A stretch of DNA of 64,000 nucleotides from Alphaproteobacteria bacterium. GTDB taxonomy: Bacteria; Pseudomonadota; Alphaproteobacteria; DSM-16000; Inquilinaceae. Numbering within the stretch: the first letter of the stretch is position 1; each line of letters starts with the position of its first letter. The notes below the pieces were generated by a model. That model was not told the DNA's origin. It saw only the letters and a program-made list of their open reading frames with translations, and did no database searches. This document shows positions 33,484 through 42,302 of this stretch, in pieces. The DNA is taken from assembly GCA_028277405.1 (NCBI GenBank), contig JANQGH010000050.1:1-64000 (forward strand), given 5' to 3'. A program made the position numbers and the translations under genes.

Positions 33484-36252
33484 CTATTCCGCCGCCACGG
33501 GCTCCACCGCCGCCACGCGTGCGGCGCAGAACTTGAACTCGGGGATCTTGCCGAACGGGTCGAGTTGCGGGTTGGTCAGGATGTTCGCGGCCGCCTCGAC
33601 GAAGGCGAAGGGGATGAAGATCATGCCCGGCGAAACCTCCCGGTCGGCGCGCGCCATCAGCTCTATGACGCCCCGCCTGGTCTCAACGCGCACCGTGCCG
33701 CCGGGCGCCACACCCAGCCGGTCCAGCTCGCGCGGGTGCAGGTGGCAGACCGCACCCGGTTCCAGCCTGTCCAGCACGCCCGCCCGGCGCGTCATGGCGC
33801 CGGTGTGCCAATGCTCCAAAAGGCGGCCGGTGGTCAGGATCATCGGGTAGTCGTCGTCGGGCACTTCTGCGGGTGGCAACAGCTCCGCGGGCACGAACAG
33901 CCCGCGTCCGGACGCGGTCGGAAAACCGTCGCCGAAGATCACCTCGTGGCCCGGCTCGTCCTCGCGCTCGACCGGGTAGGTGACCGCGTCCTCGCGCTCC
34001 AGCCGGTCCCAGGTGATGCCCTTGATCGACGGCATCATCTGACGCTTCTCGGCGAACACGTCGCCCGGATGGGTGTAGGCCCAGTCCAGCCCCAGCCGAC
34101 GGGCGATCTCCTGGATAATCCACCAATCCTGGCGCGTATCGCCGGGCAAGGGCAGGGCCGCGCGGCCGAGCTGCACCCGGCGGTCGGTATTGGTGAAGGT
34201 ACCGTCCTTTTCGGGAAACGCGCTGGCCGGCAAGACGACATCGGCATAGGCCGCCGTCTCGGTCAGGAACAGATCCTGCACGACCAGATGGTCCAGCCGT
34301 GACAGCGCCGTGCGGGCATGGTTGAGATCCGGGTCCGACATGGCCGGGTTCTCGCCCATGATGTACATGCCCTTGATCGCGCCGTCATAGGCCGCGTTGG
34401 TGATCTCCACGACCGTCAGGCCGGACTTCTGTGGCAGCTTGGTGTCCCAGAACTCCTCGAACAGGGCGCGGATCTCGGTGTCCTCCACCCCCTGATAGTC
34501 CGGAAAGACCATCGGGATCAGCCCGGCGTCCGACGCGCCCTGCACGTTGTTTTGCCCGCGCAGCGGATGCAGCCCGGTGCCCGGCCGGCCGACATGGCCG
34601 GTCATCAGCGCCAGCGCGATCAGGCAGCGCGAATTGTCGGTGCCGTGGACATGCTGAGAGATGCCCATGCCCCAGAAGATCATCGCCGTCTTGGCCGTGG
34701 CAAAGGTTCGGGCGATGGTGCGGATTGTTGCCGCGTCGATGCCGCAGATCGGCGCCATCTCCTCGGGCGAGAAACCTTCGGCGTTGGCCTTCAGCGCTTC
34801 GTAATTCTCGGTAAAGCCGGCGACATACTGGGCATCGACCAGGTCTTCCTCGATGATCGTATGGATCATCGCGTTCAACAGAGCCACGTCGGTGCCCGGC
34901 CGGAATTGCAGCCGGTGGGTGGCATGACGGCTCAAGGTCTGGCCGCGTGGGTCGGCGACGATCAGGGTCGCGCCGTTCTTGGCCGCGTTCTTAATGTAGG
35001 TGGCGGCGACCGGATGGTTGACCGTCGGGTTGGCGCCGATCACGAAGATGACCTCGGCGTTGGCACATTCAGCCACCGGGGCCGTGACGGCGCCCGAGCC
35101 GATCGTCTCCATCAGGGCCGCGACGGAGGAGGCGTGGCACAGCCGGGTGCAATGGTCGACATTGTTGGTGCCAAAGCCCGTGCGCACCAGCTTTTGGAAC
35201 AGATAGGCCTCTTCGTTCGACCCCTTGGCCGACCCGAAACCTGCCAGCGCCTCGGGCCCAACCTCGTCGCGGATGCGCTTCAGACCGCCGGCCGCCCGCT
35301 CCAGCGCCTCGTCCCAGGTCGCCTCGCGGAAATGGGTCCAAGGGTTGGCGGGGTCGACCACCGTGTCCGGTGCCTTCGGTGCGTCATCCCGGCGGATCAG
35401 CGGTGTCATCAACCGGTGCGGATGAGACACGTAGTCGAAGCCGAAACGGCCCTTCACGCACAGCCGATTGTGATTGGCCGGCCCGTCCCGACCGTCGACC
35501 GACAGGATGCGGTCGTCCTTGATGTTGAACGTCAACTGACAGCCGACCCCGCAATAAGGGCACAGCGAGGCGACCTGCCGGTCCGGCTCCGCCGCCTTGC
35601 GGCCGGCATCGTCGAGGATCGAGGCCGGCAGCAGGGCGCCGGTTGGGCAGGCCTGCACGCACTCGCCGCAGCCGACGCAGGTGCTGTCGCCCATCGGGTC
35701 ATCGAAATCGAAAACGATCTTCGACGCCACACCGCGCGCGGCCATGCCGATCACGTCATTGACCTGCACCTCGCGGCAGGCCCGGACGCAGAGGTTGCAG
35801 TGGATGCAGGCGTCAAGCTGGACGGCCATCGCCGGATGGCTGCGGTCCGGCGCCGGCTCGGTCGGCTGCGGCGGCAGGCGGCTGTCGCTCAGGCCGATCC
35901 GATCGGCCCATTGCCAAAAATCGCTGTCCGGGTCGTGCGTGGTCTCCCGCGCCGGCTGATCCGCCAACAGCAATTCAAAGACCATCGCGCGGGACTTGTG
36001 GGCCCGATCGCTGGCGGTGTGGACCACCATGCCCGGCTCCGGCTTGCGGATGCATGACGCGGCGAGGACGCGCGCGCCCTCGATCTCCACCATGCAGGCA
36101 CGGCAGTTGCCGTCGGGGCGATAGCCCGGCGCGTCCTTGTGACAGAGATGCGGGATCTCGATCCCCTGCCGCTGGGCCACCTGCCAGATGGTTTCGCCGT
36201 CCTCTGCGGTAACCGGCCGCCCATCAAGAGTAAACTCCACGCCATCGGCCAT
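33484..36252 (-). CDS. fdhA: Formate dehydrogenase alpha (catalytic) subunit
   Basis: 922 residues. An N-terminal [2Fe-2S] domain has Cys37, Cys50, Cys53 and Cys67. Two [4Fe-4S] ferredoxin motifs follow (Cys149, 152, 155, 159 and Cys192, 195, 198, 202), then the molybdopterin oxidoreductase domain with a cluster at Cys231, 234, 238 and 265. The active-site metal ligand is Cys372 followed by His373 (RLCHASS), a cysteine rather than selenocysteine enzyme. The C-terminal MGD domain ends near NPQLDPFGKIPEFK. It matches the soluble NAD-linked Fdh1A/FdsA type, which oxidises formate to CO2. The beta subunit is 3.9 kb away. Confidence 0.95.
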   Translation of the reverse strand: MADGVEFTLDGRPVTAEDGETIWQVAQRQGIEIPHLCHKDAPGYRPDGNCRACMVEIEGARVLAASCIRKPEPGMVVHTASDRAHKSRAMVFELLLADQPARETTHDPDSDFWQWADRIGLSDSRLPPQPTEPAPDRSHPAMAVQLDACIHCNLCVRACREVQVNDVIGMAARGVASKIVFDFDDPMGDSTCVGCGECVQACPTGALLPASILDDAGRKAAEPDRQVASLCPYCGVGCQLTFNIKDDRILSVDGRDGPANHNRLCVKGRFGFDYVSHPHRLMTPLIRRDDAPKAPDTVVDPANPWTHFREATWDEALERAAGGLKRIRDEVGPEALAGFGSAKGSNEEAYLFQKLVRTGFGTNNVDHCTRLCHASSVAALMETIGSGAVTAPVAECANAEVIFVIGANPTVNHPVAATYIKNAAKNGATLIVADPRGQTLSRHATHRLQFRPGTDVALLNAMIHTIIEEDLVDAQYVAGFTENYEALKANAEGFSPEEMAPICGIDAATIRTIARTFATAKTAMIFWGMGISQHVHGTDNSRCLIALALMTGHVGRPGTGLHPLRGQNNVQGASDAGLIPMVFPDYQGVEDTEIRALFEEFWDTKLPQKSGLTVVEITNAAYDGAIKGMYIMGENPAMSDPDLNHARTALSRLDHLVVQDLFLTETAAYADVVLPASAFPEKDGTFTNTDRRVQLGRAALPLPGDTRQDWWIIQEIARRLGLDWAYTHPGDVFAEKRQMMPSIKGITWDRLEREDAVTYPVEREDEPGHEVIFGDGFPTASGRGLFVPAELLPPAEVPDDDYPMILTTGRLLEHWHTGAMTRRAGVLDRLEPGAVCHLHPRELDRLGVAPGGTVRVETRRGVIELMARADREVSPGMIFIPFAFVEAAANILTNPQLDPFGKIPEFKFCAARVAAVEPVAAE

Positions 36253-36338
36253 CAGGAATTCTCACAGTTTGGTGACTGGCGTTGCAGGCATCGCCCGCGA
36301 CGATACATCGAAACCATCGTAGCAAAGATGGGCCCTTA

Positions 36339-37379
36339 ATGGCGCGACTCTTAGCACTGACCACCGCGACGCCGCCCCACCGCGTCAAACAGTCCGAAGC
36401 CAAGGCCATCGCGCGCGAGCTTTATGGCCGTCAACGCCCCGACATCGACCGCTATCTGCCGGTGTTTGACAATGCCGGCATCGACAGCCGCGCGCTGGCG
36501 ATGCCGATCGAATGGTACCTGGAACCGCACGGCTGGCGCGACCGCAATGAAATCTACGCGCGCAGTGCGATCGATCTGTTGGCGCAAACCGCCGTCGCGG
36601 CCCTGGACCAGGCCGGTCTGCGCGCGGACGAGGTGGACGCGCTGGTGGTGGTGTCGTCGACGGGCGTCTCCACGCCGTCGCTCGACGCCGTTCTGATGGA
36701 TCGCTTGCCCTTCCGGCGCGATGTCCTGCGGCTGCCGATCTTCGGCCTGGGCTGCGCCGGCGGCGTTTCCGGCCTGGCGCGCGCCGCCATGATGGCCCGC
36801 GCGATGCCAGGCTCAAACGTCCTGCTGCTCGCCGTGGAACTGTGCAGCCTGGCCTTCAGGCTGGACGACGCCAGCAAGGCCGGCATTGTCGCCGCCGCCC
36901 TGTTCGCCGACGGTGCGGCCGCCGCCATCGTGCGCCATGACGAGGCGGAGGACGGGCCCGGCCTGGTCGCCTGGGGCGAGCATTGCTGGCCGTCGACGCT
37001 GGATATCATGGGCTGGCGGGTCGAGGATGACGGGCTCGGCGTGATCTTCGCGCGCTCCATCCCCCATCTGGTCCGCCAACGCTTCGTCGACGCGCTGGAC
37101 GGCTTCCTGGCGCGGCAATCGTTGGGGCGCGAGGGGCTGGACGGTTATGTCTGCCATCCGGGCGGTGCCAAGGTCCTGGCTGCCCTGGAGGACGAGTTGC
37201 AGGTTGCCGCACCGGGCCTTGTGGCCGAGCGCGCGGTGCTGGCGGCCCATGGCAACATGTCGGCCGTGACCGTGCTGTTCGTTCTGGCCCGGCGGCTGGA
37301 ACAGGGCATTGCTGGCCGGCACGCGCTGACCTCGCTGGGCCCCGGTTTCACGGCGGCCTTCGTGCTGGCGGACTTCTGA
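36339..37379 (+). CDS. Type III polyketide synthase (chalcone/alkylpyrone synthase-like)
   Basis: 346 residues with the thiolase-fold triad Cys139 (FGLGCAGGVSG), His273 (YVCHPGGAKVL) and Asn306 (AAHGNMSAVT). The block LLAVELCSLAF fits the family. Type III synthases extend an acyl-CoA starter with malonyl-CoA and cyclise the product, here probably into alkylpyrones or resorcinols by analogy with BpsA of Bacillus. ATG 36339 is chosen because an earlier frame is short and untypical. The ICMT-like methyltransferase gene follows after three bases, the bpsA-bpsB arrangement. The pair is read opposite to the surrounding formate dehydrogenase genes. Confidence 0.92.
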   Translation: MARLLALTTATPPHRVKQSEAKAIARELYGRQRPDIDRYLPVFDNAGIDSRALAMPIEWYLEPHGWRDRNEIYARSAIDLLAQTAVAALDQAGLRADEVDALVVVSSTGVSTPSLDAVLMDRLPFRRDVLRLPIFGLGCAGGVSGLARAAMMARAMPGSNVLLLAVELCSLAFRLDDASKAGIVAAALFADGAAAAIVRHDEAEDGPGLVAWGEHCWPSTLDIMGWRVEDDGLGVIFARSIPHLVRQRFVDALDGFLARQSLGREGLDGYVCHPGGAKVLAALEDELQVAAPGLVAERAVLAAHGNMSAVTVLFVLARRLEQGIAGRHALTSLGPGFTAAFVLADF

Positions 37380-37382
37380 CCG

Positions 37383-37907
37383 ATGCCCATCTTCCCCATC
37401 CTGCTCCTGCTCGTCGCTCTGCAGCGGGTCGGTGAGCTCATCTACGCCAGACACAACGAACGAAACCTTCGCCAGCGCGGCGGCGTGGAGGTCGGTGCCG
37501 CCCACTATCCGCTGTTCATCCTGCTGCACGGATCGTGGCTGATCGTCTTGGCCCTGGCCGTACCATGGGATGCACCGGTCAACTGGCCGCTGATCGCGGC
37601 TTTCCTGCTTCTGCAGGCCGGCCGCGTCTGGGTCATCGCCAGCCTCGGCCCTTACTGGACGACCCGCATCATCACCGTGCCCGGCGCCCCGCTGGTCCGA
37701 TCGGGCCCCTATCGCTGGCTGAAACATCCCAACTATCTGGTGGTGGCGCTGGAGATCCCGTTGCTTCCCCTGGTGGCCGGCCAGGTCTGGCTGGCGGTTG
37801 GCTTCGGCATCGCCAATCTGGCCTTGCTGGCCTGGCGCATTCGGGTCGAAAACGACGCGTTGGCGGAGAGGGGTTCAAGCCCGGCCGGAGCGTGGAACCG
37901 TGGCTGA
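37383..37907 (+). CDS. Isoprenylcysteine carboxyl methyltransferase (ICMT) family protein
   Basis: 174 residues and about five membrane segments. The SAM-binding part reads SGPYRWLKHPNYLVVALE, the conserved RHPxY/HPNY motif of ICMT proteins, and ends with RIRVENDAL. In BpsB-like partners of type III polyketide synthases this enzyme methylates the alkylpyrone product in the membrane. It starts three bases after the synthase stop, so the two are translated together. Its 3' end overlaps the convergent acyltransferase-3 gene by 33 bp. Confidence 0.88.
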   Translation: MPIFPILLLLVALQRVGELIYARHNERNLRQRGGVEVGAAHYPLFILLHGSWLIVLALAVPWDAPVNWPLIAAFLLLQAGRVWVIASLGPYWTTRIITVPGAPLVRSGPYRWLKHPNYLVVALEIPLLPLVAGQVWLAVGFGIANLALLAWRIRVENDALAERGSSPAGAWNRG

Positions 37908-39017
37908 CCGGTCGGGCAAGTGTGCGCCTGATAGCGAGCGCCTGCGTCCCGTTGGCACCAACGCTAAGAGGGCGATGCCGTAGGGTAGGGCAACCAGCAC
38001 CAGCGCCGCGACGGCCAGCATGGCCCAGGGCGCGCCCGCCAGGATCCACGCCGTCCCGACCATCAAGAGCACTGGCCAGTGGAATGCGAAAATCCACAGC
38101 GAGTTGCGGCCGAACCAGGCCAGTCCCGGCATCGCCGAAGACCTTGCCAGGGTTAGGTAGCCGGTCGCGATCAATGCGGCAGCCAGCGCCTGCCACAGCG
38201 ACATCAGCCAGCTAGGCGGCGACCAGGTCAGCCAGTTGCTCGGCATCACGCGCGCCTCCGGCAGCAGAGCCAGCGCCAGGCCAGCCACCAGCGCAACGGC
38301 TGCAGCCGCGCTCGGCACCCGTCCAAGCCACGGTCGTGCCAGATATCCCGCGACCATCGCCGCCATAATGCCCTGATCCGCGATTGCGATGGACGCGGTC
38401 GCCGCAACCGCCAATACGATCGCGGGCCAAGGGCCAGGCAGCGTGCGTGCGAACGCCAGCGCCAGCCAGCCGAGAATGAACCAGGGCACGCACCACAGCG
38501 GCGGCCAGGCACCGGAAACGTGGTCGATGTGGTCGGCGACGAGGCTGGCATACTCGATGCCCAGCGCCAGGCGGCCAAGGTCAATCCAACCCGGGTTGGC
38601 GAGCCAGTAGCGTTCGGCCGGGTTGGCGAAAGGCAGCGCGGAGGCGAGGCGCGCCATCCGATCGCCTTCGACGGCGTCAACGGAAAAAAGCGCAAACGTC
38701 AGGATCGCGCCAATCAGCGAGACGATCGCAAGGCGCACACCGCGGCGCCCAATCCTGGCCCCGCTACGGCGCGGAACCGTCAGGCCGCTCAAGAAGGCAA
38801 AGACGACGACCGCCTGGACGTTGGCGACGAACAGGGCGGCGAGATTCGCTTCGCCGCAGCCCATGAAATGCGGGCCAAGAGCATCACACCTCAGATAGGC
38901 CACGCGTGGCGCAAACAGCATCACCGCGTGGCTCGCGACCACCGAGATGATGCACAAGCCCCTGAGATCGTCGATGACGCCAATCCGCCCGGCGGGTCTG
39001 CGTTTGTCATCCATCAT
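37875..39017 (-). CDS. Acyltransferase family 3 (AT3) membrane protein
   Basis: 380 residues with about ten membrane helices. The opening RIGVIDDLRGLCIISVVASHA is the AT3 signature region (the R and H that serve in acyl transfer), and FAFHWPVLLMVG lies near the C-terminus. AT3 proteins O-acylate sugars or peptides on the cell envelope. ATG 39017 (MMDDKRRPAG) is preferred; GTG 39053 would add 12 residues. The substrate is unknown. It sits with two secreted paralogues between the two formate dehydrogenase genes. Confidence 0.78.
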   Translation of the reverse strand: MMDDKRRPAGRIGVIDDLRGLCIISVVASHAVMLFAPRVAYLRCDALGPHFMGCGEANLAALFVANVQAVVVFAFLSGLTVPRRSGARIGRRGVRLAIVSLIGAILTFALFSVDAVEGDRMARLASALPFANPAERYWLANPGWIDLGRLALGIEYASLVADHIDHVSGAWPPLWCVPWFILGWLALAFARTLPGPWPAIVLAVAATASIAIADQGIMAAMVAGYLARPWLGRVPSAAAAVALVAGLALALLPEARVMPSNWLTWSPPSWLMSLWQALAAALIATGYLTLARSSAMPGLAWFGRNSLWIFAFHWPVLLMVGTAWILAGAPWAMLAVAALVLVALPYGIALLALVPTGRRRSLSGAHLPDRSATVPRSGRA

Positions 39018-39079
39018 GGTCTGGGCGGCGGGATGCGCACTTTCGTCCAGCACGCACTACGCCCGCGTCTCAACGGCGG

Positions 39080-39538
39080 TTAGTCCACATCGTGGACCGA
39101 CAGGTCCAACGTCCCGTCTGTCCCGATGGTGATGTGTAGCGCGGTTTCCTCGATTGCCTCGATCGTTCCAGCAATTTCTTCCTCCATCACGACTTGAGAC
39201 AGGATGGCGCCATCGTCATCGACGATCGATACGAACACGACGTTCTCGACCGCGTCGCCATTGGCCGGATCGTAGAACCAGAACAGTCCCTCCGCGGCGA
39301 GAGCCTCCGTCGCACCCTCGGGTATTGTCGCGCCGCGGACTGGCGATAGCGCCGTGTTGGGCTGGACGGTTTGCCACTGAAGCGCGACGGGGGTGTCGGA
39401 GAGGTTGGTGACGAAGACTGGCGGATCCACTGATGCGGCCTCCGCAGCAGCGGCCGCGGCCACATTGATCAGGCTGCCAGTCGTCAGCAAGGCGACCATT
39501 AGTGCGGCTATCGGAAACCGTTGGGTCGGACGGGGCAT
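39080..39538 (-). CDS. Hypothetical secreted protein, paralogue of next gene
   Basis: 152 residues with a signal peptide (PIAALMVALLTTGSLINVAA, cleaved in the alanine run near residue 32). The mature part is beta-rich: VFVTNLSDTPVALQWQT, LFWFYDPANGDAVENVVFVS and SQVVMEEEIAGTIEAIEET. It shares most of this with the product of 39614-40066 in the same order, so the two arose by tandem duplication. No known family is recognised. The start context GAGAGCC-ATG is identical to that of the paralogue. Probably exported to the periplasm. Confidence 0.7.
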   Translation of the reverse strand: MPRPTQRFPIAALMVALLTTGSLINVAAAAAAEAASVDPPVFVTNLSDTPVALQWQTVQPNTALSPVRGATIPEGATEALAAEGLFWFYDPANGDAVENVVFVSIVDDDGAILSQVVMEEEIAGTIEAIEETALHITIGTDGTLDLSVHDVD

Positions 39539-39613
39539 GGCTCTCGTCTCCTTATGGTCAGTCGGTTAGTCACTGGCAAACGCTCCTGAACCACGACCTC
39601 GTGATGCGCTCGG

Positions 39614-40066
39614 TTATTCCGCATCGCGGACCGACAGGGTCAATGTTCCGTCCGCCTCGATGGTAATGTGAAGCGCGGTTTCCTCCACCGTCGCCAGCGT
39701 TCCGGCGATCTCCTCCTCCATCACGACTTGTGACAGAAACGCGCCGTCGGCGTCGATGATCGAGACAAACACGACGTTCTCGACCGGGCCTTCAGCGGCA
39801 GGGTCGTAAAACCAGAACAGACCCTCGTCGGCGAGCGCGTTGGTCGCATCAGCCGGAACCAATGAGCCTCGGACCGGCGCGAGTGCCGTATTCGGAACCA
39901 GTGTTTGCCATTGAAGCGCGACGGGTGCGTCTGTCAGGTTGGTGACATAGACCGGTGGATCGGGACCGAGTTTGATCGCACCACTTGCGAGCGTGATCGG
40001 CATGGTGGCGAAAAGCGCAGCCAGCGAGAGTTCGGCGAGCCAGGCTTGTCGTATCTGCAGGGGCAT
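39614..40066 (-). CDS. Hypothetical secreted protein, paralogue of previous gene
   Basis: 150 residues from ATG 40066, chosen because the sequence around it (GAGAGCC-ATG-CCCC) matches the paralogue start. A signal peptide ends near residue 30 (FATMPITLASGA). The mature domain repeats the same pattern: VYVTNLTDAPVALQWQT, LFWFYDPAAEGPVENVVFVS and SQVVMEEEIAGTLATVEET. The conserved acidic run MEEEIAGT and two aromatic residues in LFWFYDP stand out. Function unknown. Confidence 0.7.
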   Translation of the reverse strand: MPLQIRQAWLAELSLAALFATMPITLASGAIKLGPDPPVYVTNLTDAPVALQWQTLVPNTALAPVRGSLVPADATNALADEGLFWFYDPAAEGPVENVVFVSIIDADGAFLSQVVMEEEIAGTLATVEETALHITIEADGTLTLSVRDAE

Positions 40067-40144
40067 GGCTCTCGCACTCAAATCGTTGGCAATGAGCAAT
40101 GCTGATGCATCAATCGGGCTTGCATGGTCTTGCAGAAGAGATGC

Positions 40145-41839
40145 TCAGCCCTCGGAAAAGTACCTGAACACACACATCAGCGGATTGGGTGCCGCTTGGC
40201 CCAGGCCGCAGATCGAGGCGTCGCGCATCGCGTCGGACAGCTCGGTCAAAAGCGGTTCGTCCCAGTCGTCACGCTGCATCAGCATCAGCGCCTTTTCCGT
40301 GCCCAACCGGCACGGCGTGCACTGGCCGCAGCTTTCGTCGGCGAAGAAGCGCATCAGGTTGCGCGCGATGTCCCGCACGTCGTCCTGGTCGGAAAAGACG
40401 ATGACGGCGGCGGAGCCGATCAGGCAGCCATGCGCCTCCAAGGTGCCGAAATCGAGCGGAATGTCGTCCATCGAGGCCGGAAGAATGCCGCCGGACGCGC
40501 CGCCGGGCAGGTAGCCGGCGAACCGGTGCCCGGGCGCCATGCCGCCGCAATACTCGTCGATCAGCGCGCGCACCGGGATGCCCGCCGGCGCCAGCTTCAC
40601 GCCCGGGTCCGCGACGCGTCCTGACACGGAAAAGCTGCGCGGCCCCTTGGCGCCGTTCATCCCCTGGCTGGCGAACCAGTCGGCGCCCTTCTCGACCACG
40701 TCCCGCACCCAGAAGAGCGTTTCGACATTGTGCGACAGGGTCGGCCGGCCGAACAGACCGACCTCCGAAACATAAGGCGGGCGATGGCGGGGCAGGCCGC
40801 GCTTGCCCTCGATGCTGGCCATCATCGCGGACTCCTCGCCGCAGATATAGGCCCCCGCGCCGCGTCTCAGGTAAACCGACGCGCCGCCGGTCAGACCGGC
40901 GTCTTCCAGTGCCGCCAGTTCTCGGGTCAGGATGGTCAAACCCGCCGGGTACTCGTCGCGGACATAGACATAGATCTCGTCCACATCCACCGCCCAGGCG
41001 GCGATCAGCATGCCCTCCAGAAACCGATGCGGGTCGCTTTCCAGAAAGAAGCGATCCTTGAAGGTGCCCGGCTCGCCCTCGTCGGCGTTGACAGCCATCA
41101 GGCGCGGTTTCGACGTCTTCGCGACCGCCCTCCATTTCAGCGCCGTCGGAAAACCTGCGCCGCCGAAGCCGCGCAAGCCCGCCTCGTCGATAATCGCGAT
41201 AATCTCATCCGGCGAGCGCCGCCCCTCGCGACACGCGTGCAGCAGGTCATAGCCGCCCGCCGCTTGGTAGGCGGTGAAGTCCATATAGTCCGGGATCTCC
41301 GGCGAGACATGCCCGCGCGCCACGGCGTCGGCGATCTTGGCCTCGCTGGCATGGTCGAGATGCCGATGGCCGACCTCGGCGACGGGCGCGGTTGCGCAGC
41401 GGCCCATGCAGGGCGCGCGCACGACCCGGACATCCTGCCCCAGCGTGTCGGTTAGCCGGTTGGCCAGCGTCTCGCCGCCCATCATCGCGCAGGTCACGCT
41501 GTCGCAAACCCGAACCGTCAGCGGGGCGGGGGTCTCGCCATCCGCCAGCACGTCGAAATGGGCGTAGAAGGTGGCGACCTCGTAGACCTCGGTCAGCGAC
41601 AGGGCGCTGGCCTCCGCCAAGGCGGCCAGGTGCCGGTGGAAAAGGGCGCCGTACGTGTCTTGCAGCCGATGCAGGTTCTCGATCAGCAGATCCGGCCGCA
41701 GCCTGGCCTCTGGGCCGTCGATGGCCAAGACGGCACGCATCTCCGCCAGCGCCCGATCGTTGACTTGTCTGCCCTTCGGAAAGGGTCTGGCGCGGCGTCC
41801 ACGCCGGGCGAAGGGTACGTTTTGTGAAGGGTCGGTCAT
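40145..41839 (-). CDS. fdhB: NAD-linked formate dehydrogenase beta subunit (NuoE-NuoF fusion)
   Basis: 564 residues. The N-terminal NuoE-like part has [2Fe-2S] cysteines in VCDSVTCAMMGG and RAPCMGRCATAP. The NuoF-like part has the FMN/NAD site GLRGFGGAGFPTALKW, NADEGEPGTFKDRFF and YICGEESAMMASIEGKRGLP, and a C-terminal [4Fe-4S] site CGQCTPCRLGTEKA with a later SICGLG. This is the NADH-forming diaphorase subunit of a soluble formate dehydrogenase of the Methylobacterium Fdh1 type. Its catalytic partner lies at 33484-36252, with five unrelated genes in between. ATG 41839 follows a purine-rich site. Confidence 0.94.
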   Translation of the reverse strand: MTDPSQNVPFARRGRRARPFPKGRQVNDRALAEMRAVLAIDGPEARLRPDLLIENLHRLQDTYGALFHRHLAALAEASALSLTEVYEVATFYAHFDVLADGETPAPLTVRVCDSVTCAMMGGETLANRLTDTLGQDVRVVRAPCMGRCATAPVAEVGHRHLDHASEAKIADAVARGHVSPEIPDYMDFTAYQAAGGYDLLHACREGRRSPDEIIAIIDEAGLRGFGGAGFPTALKWRAVAKTSKPRLMAVNADEGEPGTFKDRFFLESDPHRFLEGMLIAAWAVDVDEIYVYVRDEYPAGLTILTRELAALEDAGLTGGASVYLRRGAGAYICGEESAMMASIEGKRGLPRHRPPYVSEVGLFGRPTLSHNVETLFWVRDVVEKGADWFASQGMNGAKGPRSFSVSGRVADPGVKLAPAGIPVRALIDEYCGGMAPGHRFAGYLPGGASGGILPASMDDIPLDFGTLEAHGCLIGSAAVIVFSDQDDVRDIARNLMRFFADESCGQCTPCRLGTEKALMLMQRDDWDEPLLTELSDAMRDASICGLGQAAPNPLMCVFRYFSEG

Positions 41840-41851
41840 CGTCGATGGTCT

Positions 41852-42025
41852 TCAGGTCGCCCCGACGACTTCCAGCGCGACGCGATCGGCGTTGATGACC
41901 ACCTTGCCGCGGTGTTCGAAGTTGACGGTTATGGTTGAGCCGATGGCCGATTGAATCTGGCCGATGCCCCAATCCTCGGCTTGCGGATGTCGTACCAGCG
42001 TGCCGGGAACCAGGCTTTCGATCAT
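41852..42025 (-). CDS. DUF3553 small protein
   Basis: 57 residues. LVPGTLVRHPQAEDWGIGQI and NFEHRGKVVI match DUF3553, a short family common in Alphaproteobacteria, which resembles the small SH3-like domains found at the end of UvrD-type helicases. ATG 42025 is supported by AAAGGA eight bases upstream. It may share the transcript of the formate dehydrogenase beta gene, 12 bp downstream. Function unknown. Confidence 0.75.
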   Translation of the reverse strand: MIESLVPGTLVRHPQAEDWGIGQIQSAIGSTITVNFEHRGKVVINADRVALEVVGAT

Positions 42026-42302
42026 GAATGCATCCTTTGCTCTTGGCGGCCGCGACGACCGCTGGCGGAACATTCTGATCGTAGGTCGCGGCCAACAGGA
42101 TCGCCAGCCTTCCATTGCCTCCGGCCAATTGGCGTCGACGAGGTCCGAGAAACCCTCATGTCACAAAATCCGCATATTTCCAAAGGGTTAAATCAAAATT
42201 TTGGCGTAAGAAGAATGGTTGTCGCAGCTTTCGCGTATGGATATAGTCGCGCCGCTCCGGCACGGGGGCGGGAATCGTTAAGTGAAGTTGGGAGTGCGCA
42301 CA
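42026..42302. other. Intergenic region upstream of dksA
   Basis: 277 bp with no gene recognised. An AT-rich portion (about 42160-42240) precedes dksA and should hold its promoter, but no clean -35/-10 pair was seen. Confidence 0.4.

Noticed and set aside
34318-36057. 579-residue open frame on the plus strand across the formate dehydrogenase alpha gene
   Set aside because: It is the antisense of a clearly conserved protein and has the Arg/His/Asp/Gly-rich composition typical of frames mirrored from GC-rich genes; no domain can be seen.
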